Part shown: piece after piece, positions 1 through 8,759 of the stretch
How the letters are laid out: each line of letters opens with the position of its first letter
Numbering within the stretch: position 1 is the stretch's first letter
Source of the DNA: Comamonadaceae bacterium
GTDB taxonomy: Bacteria; Pseudomonadota; Gammaproteobacteria; Burkholderiales; Burkholderiaceae_C
Assembly (NCBI GenBank): GCA_947455465.1
Contig: CANGNS010000024.1
Coordinates: 1 to 48,684 of the forward strand
Reading direction: 5' to 3'
Length of the DNA: 48,684 nt
Notes under the pieces: model-generated
The model's input: only the letters and a program-made list of their open reading frames with translations
What the model was told of the DNA's origin: nothing
Databases searched by the model: none
Translations under genes and position numbers: made by a program

Positions 1-148
1 AGGCAAAGAGATGGTGATGCCGGGCGACAACGTCTCGATCACGGTCAAGCTGATCAACCCCATTGCGATGGAAGAGGGCTTGCGCTTTGCTATCCGCGAA
101 GGCGGTCGTACGGTCGGCGCCGGTGTGGTGGCCAAAATCATTGCGTAA
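1..148 (+). CDS. tuf: Elongation factor Tu, C-terminal end (partial)
   Basis: Only the last 48 codons are present, read from base 2 to a TAA at 146-148. They encode the end of EF-Tu domain 3, including MPGDN, the [15 protein letters not shown] segment and the terminal VVAKI. EF-Tu is the GTPase that brings aminoacyl-tRNA to the ribosome. A tuf copy directly before rpsJ is the usual str/S10 arrangement. The 24-base gap to rpsJ suggests cotranscription. The GTPase domain lies outside the window, so intactness cannot be judged. Confidence 0.97.
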
Positions 149-172
149 TTCGCATCACAACGAGGAATTACC

Positions 173-487
173 ATGGCAACCAAACAAAAGATTCGTATCC
201 GCCTTAAGGCGTTTGACTACAAACTCATCGATCAATCGGCTGCCGAGATCGTTGAAACAGCCAAACGTACTGGCGCTATCGTCAAGGGCCCGGTGCCTCT
301 GCCGACACGCATGAAGCGTTTTGACATTCTGCGGTCACCCCACGTGAACAAGTCCAGCCGCGACCAGTTTGAAATTCGCACGCACCAGCGTCTGATGGAT
401 ATCGTTGATCCCACGGACAAAACAGTCGATGCGCTGATGAAGCTCGACTTGCCCGCTGGCGTGGACGTCGAAATTAAGCTGCAATAA
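173..487 (+). CDS. rpsJ: 30S ribosomal protein S10
   Basis: This 104-residue protein is one residue longer than E. coli S10. It begins [15 protein letters not shown] and contains the GPVPLPT loop and the RTHQRLMDI segment of the S10/NusE family. S10 sits in the head of the 30S subunit and also serves as NusE in antitermination. The start ATG follows a GAGG ribosome site at 162-165. It is the first S10-operon gene. Unusually for this operon, a 217-base gap with strong secondary structure separates it from rplC. Confidence 0.98.
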   Translation: MATKQKIRIRLKAFDYKLIDQSAAEIVETAKRTGAIVKGPVPLPTRMKRFDILRSPHVNKSSRDQFEIRTHQRLMDIVDPTDKTVDALMKLDLPAGVDVEIKLQ

Positions 488-491
488 ACGG

Positions 492-553
492 ACTGCCACG
501 GACGTCATTGACGCCTGTGGCAGTGCCATGCGCATTTTCTGGCCGGAAAATGC
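492..553 (+). promoter_or_regulatory. Two consecutive hairpins in the rpsJ-rplC gap
   Basis: The first inverted repeat pairs 492-499 with 517-524 perfectly (ACTGCCAC/GTGGCAGT). Pairing continues inward to a 3-base loop at 507-509 with one A-C mismatch. The second pairs GCATTTTC at 532-539 with GAAAATGC at 546-553. Neither is followed by a clean T-run, so they are not textbook intrinsic terminators. They may attenuate or stabilise the rpsJ transcript, or act as protein sites. Pairing was read by eye; function is inferred. Confidence 0.6.
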
Positions 554-579
554 CATAGCCTGAAACTTCAGGCTATAAT
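550..579 (+). promoter_or_regulatory. Predicted promoter with overlapping palindrome before rplC
   Basis: A perfect -10 box TATAAT lies at 574-579, with a weak -35 candidate ATGCCA at 550-555 and an 18-base spacer. A perfect inverted repeat with 10-base arms (ATAGCCTGAA at 555-564, TTCAGGCTAT at 567-576) spans the spacer and runs into the -10 box. Transcription would start near 586. The palindrome could be an operator, or only a hairpin in the rpsJ read-through transcript. Confidence 0.5.
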
Positions 580-585
580 GTTTGG

Positions 586-704
586 CTGTCTTGGCGGTGG
601 ACTGGCGTGAGCTCATCCTCCCCGAGGCGGATTTATTAACAGTCTTTCACGCAAAAACGTTGCCGCCAATTGAAGTGGTAACGGTGGAAGTTACGGAGAA
701 AACA
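586..704 (+). promoter_or_regulatory. Structured 5' leader of the rplC transcript
   Basis: About 119 bases lie between the predicted start point and the rplC ATG. TTGGCGG at 591-597 can pair perfectly with CCGCCAA at 663-669, enclosing most of the leader. In E. coli the S10 operon is controlled by L4 binding to a leader upstream of rpsJ. A structured leader here could play a similar part for the genes from rplC onward, but that is a guess from position and pairing alone. Confidence 0.35.
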
Positions 705-1385
705 ATGAGTCTTAGCAATCACTTAGGGTTGCTGGGTCGCAAGGTGGGCATGATGCGCCTATTCACCGAAGAAGGGGACGCTGTCCCTGTGACGGTGGTT
801 GACGTGTCAAATAACCGTGTGACTCAGGTGAAAACCCAAGCCAATGATGGCTACGTTGCCTTGCAGGTAACGTTCGGTTCGCGCAAAGCATCGCGCGTGA
901 CCAAGCCTGTTGCCGGGCACCTCGCCAAAGCGGGTGTTGAGGCGGGCGAAATCATCCAAGAATTCCGCACCACTGCCGATGTGGCTGCCCAATACCAGGC
1001 TGGCTCCGTTTTGGCTGTTGCTGGACTGTTCGCAGTCGGGCAAAAGGTCGATGTGCAGGGCACGAGCATCGGTAAGGGCTATGCCGGCACCATCAAGCGC
1101 CACAACATGAGTTCGCAGCGCGCGTCCCACGGTAACAGCCGTTCGCACAATGTGCCTGGCTCTATCGGTATGGCGCAAGATCCTGGGCGTGTGTTCCCCG
1201 GCAAGCGCATGACCGGCCATATGGGCGATGAGACCGTGACCACCCAGAACTTGGATGTGATCCGTGTCGACGAGGCGCGTCAGCTGCTCATGATTAAAGG
1301 TGCAATCCCCGGTTCGGCTGGTGGATTTGTGACCGTGCGACCCGCAGTGAAAGCTGCCGGCGCAGCGAAGAAAGGGGCGAAATGA
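705..1385 (+). CDS. rplC: 50S ribosomal protein L3
   Basis: L3 of 226 residues, somewhat longer than E. coli L3 (209) as is usual in betaproteobacteria. The ATG at 705 is chosen because it has an upstream GGAG (695-698) and gives the family N-terminus [14 protein letters not shown]; the open frame extends 41 codons further upstream without family sequence. The conserved central loop [36 protein letters not shown] is split here for length: [17 protein letters not shown], then [20 protein letters not shown]3 helps shape the peptidyl-transferase region. Its stop overlaps the rplD start region. Confidence 0.97.
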   Translation: MSLSNHLGLLGRKVGMMRLFTEEGDAVPVTVVDVSNNRVTQVKTQANDGYVALQVTFGSRKASRVTKPVAGHLAKAGVEAGEIIQEFRTTADVAAQYQAGSVLAVAGLFAVGQKVDVQGTSIGKGYAGTIKRHNMSSQRASHGNSRSHNVPGSIGMAQDPGRVFPGKRMTGHMGDETVTTQNLDVIRVDEARQLLMIKGAIPGSAGGFVTVRPAVKAAGAAKKGAK

Positions 1386-2005
1386 TGCAAATTGAACTCC
1401 TGAACGAACAAGGCCAAGCCACGGCTAAGTACGACGCTCCGGAAACCGTTTTCGGTCGCGCTTACAACGAAGACCTGGTGCACCAGGTTGTGGTCGCTTT
1501 CCAGGCCAATGCGCGTCAAGGTACGCGGGCCCAGAAAGACCGTGAGCAAGTCAAGCACTCGACCAAGAAGCCTTTTAAACAAAAAGGTACAGGGCGTGCG
1601 CGTGCAGGTATGACTTCCTCGCCCCTGTGGCGTGGAGGCGGTCGGATTTTCCCGAACATGCCTGACGAAAACTTCAGCCATAAGATCAACAAGAAGATGT
1701 ACCGCGCTGGTATGGCTTCCATCCTCTCGCAGCTGGCCCGTGAAGGCCGTCTTGCGGTGGTTGACTCCTTGACTGTTGATTCGCCCAAAACCAAGCCGCT
1801 CGCGGCCCGTTTCAAGGCCATGAATCTGCAATCGGTGTTGGTGATTGCTGACCAAGTCGACGAAAACCTGTATTTGGCTTCGCGCAATCTGGTCAACATC
1901 TTGGTGGTGGAGCCGCGTTACGCCGATCCGGTCTCTTTGGTGCACTACCGCAAGGTTTTGGTGACCAAGGCTGCCATGGACCAACTCAAGGAGATGTTCG
2001 CATGA
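1385..2005 (+). CDS. rplD: 50S ribosomal protein L4
   Basis: L4 of 206 residues with the family segments [17 protein letters not shown] and [11 protein letters not shown] in the extended loop that lines the exit tunnel. Two adjacent ATGs exist, at 1382 and 1385. The second is preferred because it lies 7 bases behind the GGGG ribosome site at 1374-1377 and gives the usual [12 protein letters not shown] start. Either choice overlaps the rplC stop, indicating translational coupling. In enterobacteria L4 also represses this operon; whether it does so here is unknown. Confidence 0.96.
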   Translation: MQIELLNEQGQATAKYDAPETVFGRAYNEDLVHQVVVAFQANARQGTRAQKDREQVKHSTKKPFKQKGTGRARAGMTSSPLWRGGGRIFPNMPDENFSHKINKKMYRAGMASILSQLAREGRLAVVDSLTVDSPKTKPLAARFKAMNLQSVLVIADQVDENLYLASRNLVNILVVEPRYADPVSLVHYRKVLVTKAAMDQLKEMFA

Positions 2006-2328
2006 GCCACGGTTCACATCCCACAAAATTTGACGAAGGCCGCCTGATGCAGGTTCTGGTCGCACCCATCGTGTCTGAAAAAGCCACCATGATTGCTGAA
2101 AAGAACAACGTCGTGACCTTCAAAGTGCTGCAAGACTCTACGAAATATGAAATCAAGGCCGCTGTGGAATTGATGTTCAAGGTCGAAGTCCAAGGCGTTT
2201 CCGTAGTGAATACCAAGGGCAAAGCCAAGCGCTTTGGCAAATCGATGGGTCGCCGTGACAACGTGCGTAAGGCCTACGTGATGCTCAAGCCCGGACAAGA
2301 GCTCAACTTGGGCGGGGAGGCTGCGTAA
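2002..2328 (+). CDS. rplW: 50S ribosomal protein L23
   Basis: L23 of 108 residues. It contains [11 protein letters not shown], the IKAAVELMF helix and [14 protein letters not shown], matching the L23 fold. L23 sits at the tunnel exit and docks trigger factor and SRP. The ATG at 2002 overlaps the rplD stop in an ATGA arrangement. The first roughly 14 residues vary in the family, so a later start (MQVL) is possible but less likely given the overlap. Confidence 0.96.
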   Translation: MSHGSHPTKFDEGRLMQVLVAPIVSEKATMIAEKNNVVTFKVLQDSTKYEIKAAVELMFKVEVQGVSVVNTKGKAKRFGKSMGRRDNVRKAYVMLKPGQELNLGGEAA

Positions 2329-2330
2329 TC

Positions 2331-3155
2331 ATGGCTGTCATTAAGATGAAACCCACCTCACCAGGCCGTCGTGGCGTGGTGAAAATTTCTCGCGACCATT
2401 TGTACAAAGGTGCGCCCCATGCGCCTTTGCTTGAGCCGCAGTTCCAAAAAGCGGGCCGTAATAACAACGGCCACATCACGACCCGTCATAAAGGCGGCGG
2501 TCACAAGCACCACTACCGTGTGGTCGACTTCCGTCGCATGAAGGATGGCATTCCCGGTAAGGTCGAGCGTATTGAGTATGACCCGAACCGTTCGGCCCAT
2601 CTGGCACTGATTTGCTACGCCGATGGCGAGCGCACTTACATCATCGCACCGCGCGGTTTGGAAGTGGGCGCCACCATCATGAGTGGCTCCGAGGCGCCTA
2701 TCCGTGTTGGTAACACCTTGCCAGTGCGCAACATCCCCGTGGGCTCGATCATTCATTGTGTCGAGTTGCAAGTCGGTGGCGGTGCGCAAATCATCCGCTC
2801 GGCGGGGACCTCAGCGACCTTGCTGGCCCGTGAAGGCACGTATGCGCAGGTTCGCCTGCGCTCTGGTGAAGTTCGCAAGATCCACATTGACTGCCGGGCC
2901 ACGATTGGCCAGGTCGCTAATGAAGAGCATAGCCTGCGTCAACTCGGTAAAGCCGGTGTCAAGCGTTGGATGGGTATTCGCCCAACCGTGCGCGGTACCG
3001 TCATGAACCCAATTGACCACCCGCACGGTGGCGGCGAGGGCAAGACCGGCGAAGGCCGTCACCCTGTCGATCCATGGGGCAATTTGACCAAGGGTTACCG
3101 TACCCGCGCCAACAAGCGTACGCAGGTCATGATCGTCTCGCGTCGCAAGAAATAA
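2331..3155 (+). CDS. rplB: 50S ribosomal protein L2
   Basis: L2 of 274 residues, matching E. coli (273). Recognisable segments include [16 protein letters not shown] near the N-terminus, [17 protein letters not shown], and the strongly conserved [14 protein letters not shown] near residues 224-237, whose histidine is close to the peptidyl-transferase centre. L2 is a primary 23S rRNA-binding protein needed for subunit association. It starts 2 bases after the rplW stop. Confidence 0.98.
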   Translation: MAVIKMKPTSPGRRGVVKISRDHLYKGAPHAPLLEPQFQKAGRNNNGHITTRHKGGGHKHHYRVVDFRRMKDGIPGKVERIEYDPNRSAHLALICYADGERTYIIAPRGLEVGATIMSGSEAPIRVGNTLPVRNIPVGSIIHCVELQVGGGAQIIRSAGTSATLLAREGTYAQVRLRSGEVRKIHIDCRATIGQVANEEHSLRQLGKAGVKRWMGIRPTVRGTVMNPIDHPHGGGEGKTGEGRHPVDPWGNLTKGYRTRANKRTQVMIVSRRKK

Positions 3156-3166
3156 GGGGTAGGTAA

Positions 3167-3445
3167 ATGACTCGTTCACTCAAAAAAGGTCCCTTTGTGG
3201 ATCACCACCTGGTCGCCAAGACGGAAAAAGCCGTGGCCACCAAGGATAAAAAGCCCATCAAGACATGGTCGCGTCGCTCCATGATCCTGCCCGATTTCAT
3301 CGGCTTGACCATCGCGGTGCACAACGGCAAACAGCACGTGCCTGTCTACATCACTGACCAAATGGTCGGCCATAAGTTGGGAGAGTTCGCACTCACCCGT
3401 ACTTTCAAGGGCCACCCTGCGGACAAAAAAGTCCAGAAGAAATAG
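3167..3445 (+). CDS. rpsS: 30S ribosomal protein S19
   Basis: S19 of 92 residues, the same length as in E. coli. It begins [12 protein letters not shown] and contains [26 protein letters not shown] and [17 protein letters not shown], all characteristic. S19 lies in the 30S head near the decoding-site tRNAs. An 11-base gap follows rplB, and a ribosome site GGGGTAGG precedes the ATG. Confidence 0.98.
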   Translation: MTRSLKKGPFVDHHLVAKTEKAVATKDKKPIKTWSRRSMILPDFIGLTIAVHNGKQHVPVYITDQMVGHKLGEFALTRTFKGHPADKKVQKK

Positions 3446-3454
3446 GAGGCGACC

Positions 3455-3784
3455 ATGGAAACTCGTGCAACCCTTCGCGGCGTGCGTTTGTCAGTTGACA
3501 AAGGCCGTCTGGTCGCGGACCTGATCCGCGGAAAAAAAGTGGACCAGGCGCTCAATATCCTGACCTTTACGCAGAAAAAAGCGGCCGGCATCATCAAAAA
3601 AGTGCTGGAGTCCGCTATTGCTAACGCAGAACACAATGACGGTGCAGACATCGACGAGTTAAAGGTGAAAACCATTTACGTTGAGCAAGGTGCCTCGCTG
3701 CGTCGCTTTACCGCCCGCGCCAAAGGTCGCGGTAACCAAATCCGCAAGCCCACGTGCCATGTGTACGTGACGGTCGGTAACTGA
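3455..3784 (+). CDS. rplV: 50S ribosomal protein L22
   Basis: L22 of 109 residues. The N-terminal [20 protein letters not shown], the [11 protein letters not shown] helix and the C-terminal [19 protein letters not shown] beta-hairpin are typical. The hairpin reaches into the exit tunnel, where macrolide-resistance changes map in other bacteria. An AGGAGG ribosome site precedes the ATG by a few bases. Confidence 0.97.
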   Translation: METRATLRGVRLSVDKGRLVADLIRGKKVDQALNILTFTQKKAAGIIKKVLESAIANAEHNDGADIDELKVKTIYVEQGASLRRFTARAKGRGNQIRKPTCHVYVTVGN

Positions 3785-3800
3785 TAAAGGCCTGGAAGAT

Positions 3801-4697
3801 ATGGGACAAAAAATCCACCCCACCGGTTTTCGGCTTTCGGTCAGCCGTAACTGGTCCTCTCGTTGGTATGCCAGCAACCGCGATTTCGCGGGCATGTTGG
3901 CTGAAGACATCAAGGTACGTGAGTACCTCAAGGCCAAGTTGAAAAACGCTTCGGTGTCGCGCATTCTGATCGAGCGTCCTGCCAAGAACGCTCGCATCAC
4001 GATTTACTCCTCACGCCCTGGCGTGGTGATCGGTAAAAAAGGCGAGGACATCGAAAACCTCAAGCGCGATTTGGGCAAGCAGCTCGGCGTGCCGGTCGCA
4101 GTCAACATCGAAGAAGTGCGCAAGCCCGAAATCGATGCCAAACTGATTGCAGACAGCATCACGCAGCAGCTTGAAAAGCGCATCATGTTCCGCCGCGCTA
4201 TGAAGCGTGCTATGCAAAACGCCATGCGTCTGGGTGCCTTGGGCATCAAGATCATGTCGGCTGGCCGTTTGAACGGTATCGAGATTGCCCGCACCGAGTG
4301 GTACCGCGAAGGCCGTGTGCCACTGCATACCCTGCGCGCTGACATCGATTACGGCGTCTCGGAAGCCAAAACCACTTACGGCATTATTGGCGTGAAAGTT
4401 TGGGTCTATAAGGGCGACACCCTGGGCCGCAACGATCTGCCTGCTGCTGTAGAGCCGCGTGCTGAAGAAGAGCGCCGTCCGCGTGGTCCACGCCGTGACG
4501 ATCGTGGTGCAGGCCGTCCTGCTGCCGATCGTCCCGCGCCACGTGGTGCACGTCGTCCTATGGGCACCAATGCCGCGCCGTCTGACGGCAGCGACAAGCC
4601 GGCGGAAGCCGGTGGTGCTGAAGCCTCTAAACCCGCCGTTAAGCGCGTTCGCACAGTCGCCGCGCCAGCTGCAACAGCTGACGGCAAAGGAGAATAA
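3801..4697 (+). CDS. rpsC: 30S ribosomal protein S3 with long C-terminal tail
   Basis: S3 of 298 residues, about 65 longer than E. coli S3 (233). Residues 1-215 carry the family core: [12 protein letters not shown], the KH-domain signature [13 protein letters not shown] near residues 74-86, and the [20 protein letters not shown] segment. From about residue 222 the chain becomes a low-complexity tail rich in Arg, Pro and Ala ([12 protein letters not shown], then acidic/Ala-rich repeats). Such tails occur in betaproteobacterial S3; their role is not known to me. S3 forms part of the mRNA entry site. Confidence 0.97.
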   Translation: MGQKIHPTGFRLSVSRNWSSRWYASNRDFAGMLAEDIKVREYLKAKLKNASVSRILIERPAKNARITIYSSRPGVVIGKKGEDIENLKRDLGKQLGVPVAVNIEEVRKPEIDAKLIADSITQQLEKRIMFRRAMKRAMQNAMRLGALGIKIMSAGRLNGIEIARTEWYREGRVPLHTLRADIDYGVSEAKTTYGIIGVKVWVYKGDTLGRNDLPAAVEPRAEEERRPRGPRRDDRGAGRPAADRPAPRGARRPMGTNAAPSDGSDKPAEAGGAEASKPAVKRVRTVAAPAATADGKGE

Positions 4698-4699
4698 TT

Positions 4700-5116
4700 A
4701 TGTTGCAACCCGCTCGTCGCAAATACCGCAAAGAGCAAAAAGGCCGTAACACCGGCATCGCTACCCGGGGCAGCTCGGTCGCGTTTGGTGATTTCGGTCT
4801 GAAGTGCACGGACCGTGGCCGCTTGACGGCCCGTCAAATCGAAGCTGCACGCCGTGCGATTTCGCGTCACGTCAAACGTGGTGGCCGTATCTGGATCCGC
4901 GTGTTTCCTGACAAGCCAATTTCCCAAAAGCCCGCTGAGGTGCGTATGGGTAACGGCAAGGGCAACCCCGAGTACTACGTTGCCGAGATCCAACCCGGCA
5001 AGATCGTGTTCGAGATTCTTGGGGTGTCCGAGACGCTGGCACGCGAGGCCTTCCGTTTGGCAGGCGCCAAGCTGCCATTGCGCACCACCTTTGTCAGCCG
5101 CATGGTTGGCCAGTAA
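4700..5116 (+). CDS. rplP: 50S ribosomal protein L16
   Basis: L16 of 138 residues (E. coli 136). It begins [17 protein letters not shown] and contains [36 protein letters not shown] and the C-terminal [11 protein letters not shown]16 contacts the A-site tRNA elbow. It starts 2 bases after rpsC, with a ribosome site inside the end of rpsC (AAAGGAG). Confidence 0.98.
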   Translation: MLQPARRKYRKEQKGRNTGIATRGSSVAFGDFGLKCTDRGRLTARQIEAARRAISRHVKRGGRIWIRVFPDKPISQKPAEVRMGNGKGNPEYYVAEIQPGKIVFEILGVSETLAREAFRLAGAKLPLRTTFVSRMVGQ

Positions 5117-5133
5117 GCAGGAGTATGAGCACC

Positions 5134-5340
5134 ATGAAATCAACTGAACTGCGCAAAAAAGACATTGCTGGCCTGCAAACTGAAATCAAGGAGCTGCAAC
5201 GCGCCCATTTCGGTCTGCGTATGCAAAAGGCGACCCAGCAAATTACCAATACCGCAACTTTGCGCATCGCGCGCCGTGACATCGCCCGTGCTAAGACCAT
5301 TTTGGTTGAAAAGCAGAGCGCTGATAAATCCGCCACCTAA
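5134..5340 (+). CDS. rpmC: 50S ribosomal protein L29
   Basis: L29 of 68 residues from the chosen start. The segments [29 protein letters not shown] and [11 protein letters not shown] identify it. An upstream in-frame ATG at 5125 would add three residues but leaves only one base after GGAG (5120-5123); the ATG at 5134 has a 10-base spacing and gives the usual length. L29 forms part of the tunnel-exit surface. Confidence 0.95.
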   Translation: MKSTELRKKDIAGLQTEIKELQRAHFGLRMQKATQQITNTATLRIARRDIARAKTILVEKQSADKSAT

Positions 5341-5350
5341 GGAGTAAGCC

Positions 5351-5620
5351 ATGACGGAAGCTAAAAAATCCCTCAAGCGCACCTTGATTGGCAAGGTGGT
5401 CAGCGACAAGCGGTCCAAGACCGTGACGGTTCTGATTGAGCGCCGCGTAAAGCACGAGCTTTACGGAAAAATCGTTGGCAAGTCCAGCAAGTACCACGCC
5501 CATGACGAAAAAGGCGAGTACAAAATGGGCGACGTGATCGAAATCACCGAAAGCCGTCCGATTTCCAAAACCAAGAACTGGGTTGCGACCCGCTTGGTGC
5601 AAAAGGCAGCAGTGGTGTAA
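5351..5620 (+). CDS. rpsQ: 30S ribosomal protein S17
   Basis: S17 of 89 residues. It contains [24 protein letters not shown], given here as [16 protein letters not shown] plus IERRVKH, and the C-terminal [15 protein letters not shown], all typical of this primary 16S rRNA-binding OB-fold protein. It is the last ribosomal gene in the window and is directly followed by a strong terminator. The spc operon (rplN onward) therefore does not continue from here. Confidence 0.97.
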   Translation: MTEAKKSLKRTLIGKVVSDKRSKTVTVLIERRVKHELYGKIVGKSSKYHAHDEKGEYKMGDVIEITESRPISKTKNWVATRLVQKAAVV

Positions 5621-5651
5621 GCCATTGCAGCCCGGCGCTGCAAAAACTTTG

Positions 5652-5690
5652 AAAACGGCCCACAATCGTTGGGCCGTTTTCATTTTTAAC
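5652..5690 (+). terminator. Intrinsic terminator of the S10 operon
   Basis: A perfect 11-base stem, AAAACGGCCCA at 5652-5662 and TGGGCCGTTTT at 5670-5680, closes a 7-base loop. It is followed by CATTTTTAA, supplying a T-run. It lies 31 bases past the rpsQ stop and just before the peroxiredoxin ribosome site, so it separates the ribosomal operon from the next gene. Confidence 0.93.
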
Positions 5691-5712
5691 CCCCAAACAT
5701 TTAGGAGAGACC

Positions 5713-6219
5713 ATGATTCAAGTTGGAGACACCCTGCCCGCAACGACGCTGATGGAGTTTCACGAGGTAGAAGCCGAGGGCTGCAGCATCGGCCCCAATC
5801 CGGTAGACGTGGCCAAAGCCACGGCCGGCAAAACCATCGCGCTGTTTGCGCTGCCTGGCGCCTTCACGCCCACCTGCTCTGCAAAGCACGTTCCTGGCTA
5901 TGTGGAGCACTATGACGCGCTCAAAGCCGCTGGTGTCGATGAAATCTGGTGCCTGAGCGTGAATGACGCTTTCGTCATGGGCGCCTGGGCGCGTGACCAA
6001 AAAACAGGGACTAAAGTACGCATGTTGGCTGACGGCAGCGGTGATTTCGCTAAAGCCACTGGCCTGACCCTAGACCTGACCAGCCGGGGCATGGGCGTGC
6101 GCAGCAACCGTTATTCGATGCTGGTCAAAGACGGTAAGGTCGCCAGCCTCAATATCGAAGGCCCTGGCAAATTCGAGGTGAGTGACGCGGCTACTTTGCT
6201 GGCCCAAGCCAAAGCCTAA
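5713..6219 (+). CDS. Peroxiredoxin, Prx5/AhpE-like (glutaredoxin-dependent type)
   Basis: A 168-residue thioredoxin-fold peroxidase that reduces hydrogen peroxide or alkyl hydroperoxides. The peroxidatic cysteine is Cys55 in PGAFTPTCS, the hallmark of the Prx5 subfamily; Cys24 and Cys80 are the other cysteines. No glutaredoxin domain is fused, so an external reductant is expected. The ATG follows AGGAGA. It is transcribed alone between the S10 terminator and a hairpin at 6231-6251 and has no signal peptide, so it should be cytoplasmic. Confidence 0.93.
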   Translation: MIQVGDTLPATTLMEFHEVEAEGCSIGPNPVDVAKATAGKTIALFALPGAFTPTCSAKHVPGYVEHYDALKAAGVDEIWCLSVNDAFVMGAWARDQKTGTKVRMLADGSGDFAKATGLTLDLTSRGMGVRSNRYSMLVKDGKVASLNIEGPGKFEVSDAATLLAQAKA

Positions 6220-6230
6220 TTGCCCGATTA

Positions 6231-6251
6231 CCCCGGCTATTACAGCCGGGG
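6231..6251. terminator. Hairpin between convergent genes
   Basis: CCCCGGCT (6231-6238) pairs perfectly with AGCCGGGG (6244-6251) across a 5-base loop. It lies 11 bases after the peroxiredoxin stop and 22 bases from the convergent acetyltransferase stop. No T-run follows on either strand, so termination would be inefficient or would need another factor. Confidence 0.5.
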
Positions 6252-6273
6252 TGCAGGTGCTGGCAGGTCCGCC

Positions 6274-6780
6274 CTACAAGTCGGCCTTTAGGTAATGGGC
6301 GCCCGCCATGGGGTTGAAGTAATAGGGCGGAATTTCTTCGAAGCCCAGGTCTTCATAAAGTGCCCGGGCCGCTTCCATGCTGGAAAGTGCATCCAATAGC
6401 ATGCAGCTATAGCCTTGCATGCGTGCGAAGTCCATTTGGGCTTCGGCCAGGCGCCGTCCCAGGCCCATGCCCCGAAACCGGGGCCGCACATACAGGCGAC
6501 GCATTTCGCAGGCGTTGCTGTAATCGACGGCGTCCAAAGGCAAGACGCCACAGCAGGCCAGCACCTGGCTTTCGCTAACGGCCAGCAGCATTTGACCGCG
6601 CGGTGCAGCATAAACGCCCGGCAGCGTGGCCAGTTCGGTATCAAAATCGGTCAGGTATTGCGGCGTGGCCAGTGACTGCGCATACTCGGTAAGGATGTCG
6701 CGTGCGGCCTCGAGCTCGCGCGCCGTTGCGGGGCAAATCAGCGAAACCGAGGGCTCGTGCGCAGAGGCGGGCATCGTCAT
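6274..6780 (-). CDS. GNAT family N-acetyltransferase
   Basis: A 168-residue protein with one GNAT domain. The acetyl-CoA pyrophosphate-binding motif reads RFRGMGLGRRL (about residues 101-111), preceded by the strand EMRRLYVRP and followed by the late-domain segment ALYEDLGFEEI. These enzymes move an acetyl group from acetyl-CoA to an amine; the substrate cannot be told from sequence. It stands alone, convergent with the peroxiredoxin gene and divergent from the lipoprotein gene at 6922. Confidence 0.88.
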   Translation of the reverse strand: MTMPASAHEPSVSLICPATARELEAARDILTEYAQSLATPQYLTDFDTELATLPGVYAAPRGQMLLAVSESQVLACCGVLPLDAVDYSNACEMRRLYVRPRFRGMGLGRRLAEAQMDFARMQGYSCMLLDALSSMEAARALYEDLGFEEIPPYYFNPMAGAHYLKADL

Positions 6781-6921
6781 CGTGCAGGTTGAGGGCTATC
6801 AAGGCGCAGACGCTCTCCGGAGCGCCTGCAGGCGTGAAGCATAACGCCTGCGCCATACCGGCCGCTGCCGTTACCATGGCGCTCGGGGTGCGCAGCACTT
6901 TTATGGCCAACAAAGGAATTC

Positions 6922-7482
6922 ATGCAAATAGACGCGGAACAGGCGGCGAACCCCGTGCTCACTCGGTGGCTGGGGTATGGCGCAAGTTGCCTGGCGCCCG
7001 CGCTGATGTTGGCCGCAGCGGCCTGTAGCCCTAGCCTGAACTGGCGCAATGCCACGCTGGACGGATTGCGCTTTTCCTTGCCCTGCAAGCCGGACACGGC
7101 CGAACGGCCCGTGGTCCTGGACGGCCACAGCCTGAGCATGGCCATGGCCGGCTGCCAGGCCGACGGAGCGTTGTTTGCCGTCAGCCGTATCGCCCTTCCA
7201 CCCGGCACTGAGGCGGCCCCTTTGCTGCTGCAGTGGCGGCAAGCGACGCTGGCACGCATGCAGGCCGGACCGGCCACCGAGCGCACTTTGCCCGCCTCGG
7301 CCCAGGGCAGCCCGGCCATGGTCATTTACGCAGCCAGCGGCCGCAACCCGCAGGGCGAGCCGGTGCAGGCGCAGCTGGTGTGGCTGCAAAGCGGCACCAC
7401 CCTTTTTCACCTGGCTTTGTATGCGTCGCGCATTAGCGCGGAGATGCAGGAGCCGTTTTTGAGCGCCGTCCAGCTGCCATGA
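6922..7482 (+). CDS. Putative lipoprotein of unknown function
   Basis: A 186-residue protein not recognised as any named family. A hydrophobic stretch (about residues 22-34) ends in the lipobox-like LAAAAC with Cys35, suggesting export and lipidation, although the 20-residue leader before it is long and the true start may be later. The remainder is a small soluble domain beginning ATLDGLRFSLPC. Its stop overlaps the start of the MFS gene (ATGA at 7479), so the two are translationally coupled and probably function together. Confidence 0.65.
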   Translation: MQIDAEQAANPVLTRWLGYGASCLAPALMLAAAACSPSLNWRNATLDGLRFSLPCKPDTAERPVVLDGHSLSMAMAGCQADGALFAVSRIALPPGTEAAPLLLQWRQATLARMQAGPATERTLPASAQGSPAMVIYAASGRNPQGEPVQAQLVWLQSGTTLFHLALYASRISAEMQEPFLSAVQLP

Positions 7483-8732
7483 ACCCAACTGCTTTTGAGC
7501 CTTTGCCGACCCGGCGCGCTGTCCGCTTGTTTTTGGCCTTTGCGCTGGCCTACTTCCTCTCGACGCTGATCCGGGCGATCACCGCGACTTTGGCGCCTAC
7601 GCTGGTGCAGGAGTTCTCGTTGGGCGCTGGTGATTTGGGCTTGTTGGCGGGAGGCTACTTTTTTGGCTTTGCCCTGACGCAGCTGCCTTTGGGCCGCTGG
7701 CTCGACCGTTTGGGCCCCAAGCGGGTGTTGCTGGCATTTTTGGCGGTGGCGGTGCTCGCCTGCCTCGGTTTTGCAGCGGCCAGCAGTTTTGGCGGTTTGT
7801 TGGCTGCACGTACCCTGTGCGGCGTGGGCGTCAGCGCTTGCCTGATGGCGCCCCTGACCAGTTACCGCCGCTGGTATGCGCCTGCCATGCAAATGCGCGC
7901 CAACTCGTGGATGCTGATGACCGGTGCGCTGGGCATGGTCGCCTCTACCCTGCCGGTGCAGTGGCTTATGCCCCTGACCGGCTGGCGCTCCTTGTTTGTT
8001 GGACTGGGCATCTTGCTGCTGCTGTCGATGGCTTTGATCGCCTGGGCAGTGCCTGAATCGCCCGCGCAGGCGGCGCCGCTGGCCGAGGTGTCGCAGACGG
8101 CGCCCCCCCCTGATACGGGCTACGCCCAAGTCTGGCGCGACCCCTTTTTTCGCAGCCTGGCGCCCTCGGGCTTCGTGTGTTACGGCGGACTGGTCGCCGT
8201 GCAGACCCTGTGGGCCTCGCCCTGGATGGTCAAGGTAGCCGGCTACACCCAGGGCGAAGCGGCCCAAGGCATGTTTTGGCTCAATGTGGCCATGATGCTG
8301 TCGTACTTGGCCTGGGGTAGCGTCATGCCCTTGCTGGCACGCCGAGGGTATAGCGCCGTATTTTTGATGCGTTGGTACACGCCCGTCAGTTTGCTGGCGC
8401 TTGCAACCATCGCCTGGGCCGGCCCAGCGCTGGGCGCCTACAGTGCTTTGGCCTGGACGCTGTACTGCGTGAGCTGCACGGTGGGCACTTTGGCGCAGCC
8501 GGCCATTGGCATGGCATTTCCGGCGCACGTGGCCGGGCGGGCTTTGTCGGCCTTTAATTTGCTGATTTTTAGTGGCGTTTTCGCAGTGCAATGGGGCGTA
8601 GGCCTGGCCATTGATGCGCTGCAAGCCCAAGGCTGGACGCTAGTGGCTGCCTACCAGGGCGCCATCGGCCTGTATGGGCTGTGCTGTCTGGCGGCTTACC
8701 TGCATATGCTGCGGGCCAGGCCGCATAATTGA
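7479..8732 (+). CDS. MFS transporter
   Basis: A 417-residue membrane protein with about 12 hydrophobic segments. The motif-A-like loop between helices 2 and 3 reads GRWLDRLGPKRVLL (about residues 72-85). The first segment contains FALAYFLSTLIRAITATLAP. Major-facilitator proteins move small molecules with proton coupling; the substrate cannot be inferred. It overlaps the preceding lipoprotein gene by 4 bases. The PTS EIIA gene starts 27 bases downstream. Confidence 0.88.
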   Translation: MNPTAFEPLPTRRAVRLFLAFALAYFLSTLIRAITATLAPTLVQEFSLGAGDLGLLAGGYFFGFALTQLPLGRWLDRLGPKRVLLAFLAVAVLACLGFAAASSFGGLLAARTLCGVGVSACLMAPLTSYRRWYAPAMQMRANSWMLMTGALGMVASTLPVQWLMPLTGWRSLFVGLGILLLLSMALIAWAVPESPAQAAPLAEVSQTAPPPDTGYAQVWRDPFFRSLAPSGFVCYGGLVAVQTLWASPWMVKVAGYTQGEAAQGMFWLNVAMMLSYLAWGSVMPLLARRGYSAVFLMRWYTPVSLLALATIAWAGPALGAYSALAWTLYCVSCTVGTLAQPAIGMAFPAHVAGRALSAFNLLIFSGVFAVQWGVGLAIDALQAQGWTLVAAYQGAIGLYGLCCLAAYLHMLRARPHN

Positions 8733-8759
8733 CGCCTTCGCGCCTGCCACTACGCCTTT

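Noticed and set aside
7407..8630. Long open frame opposite the MFS gene
   Set aside because: Its translation is Gln/His/Arg-rich with no family features, as expected for the antisense of a GC-rich membrane protein gene. The MFS frame has clear transmembrane pattern and motif A.
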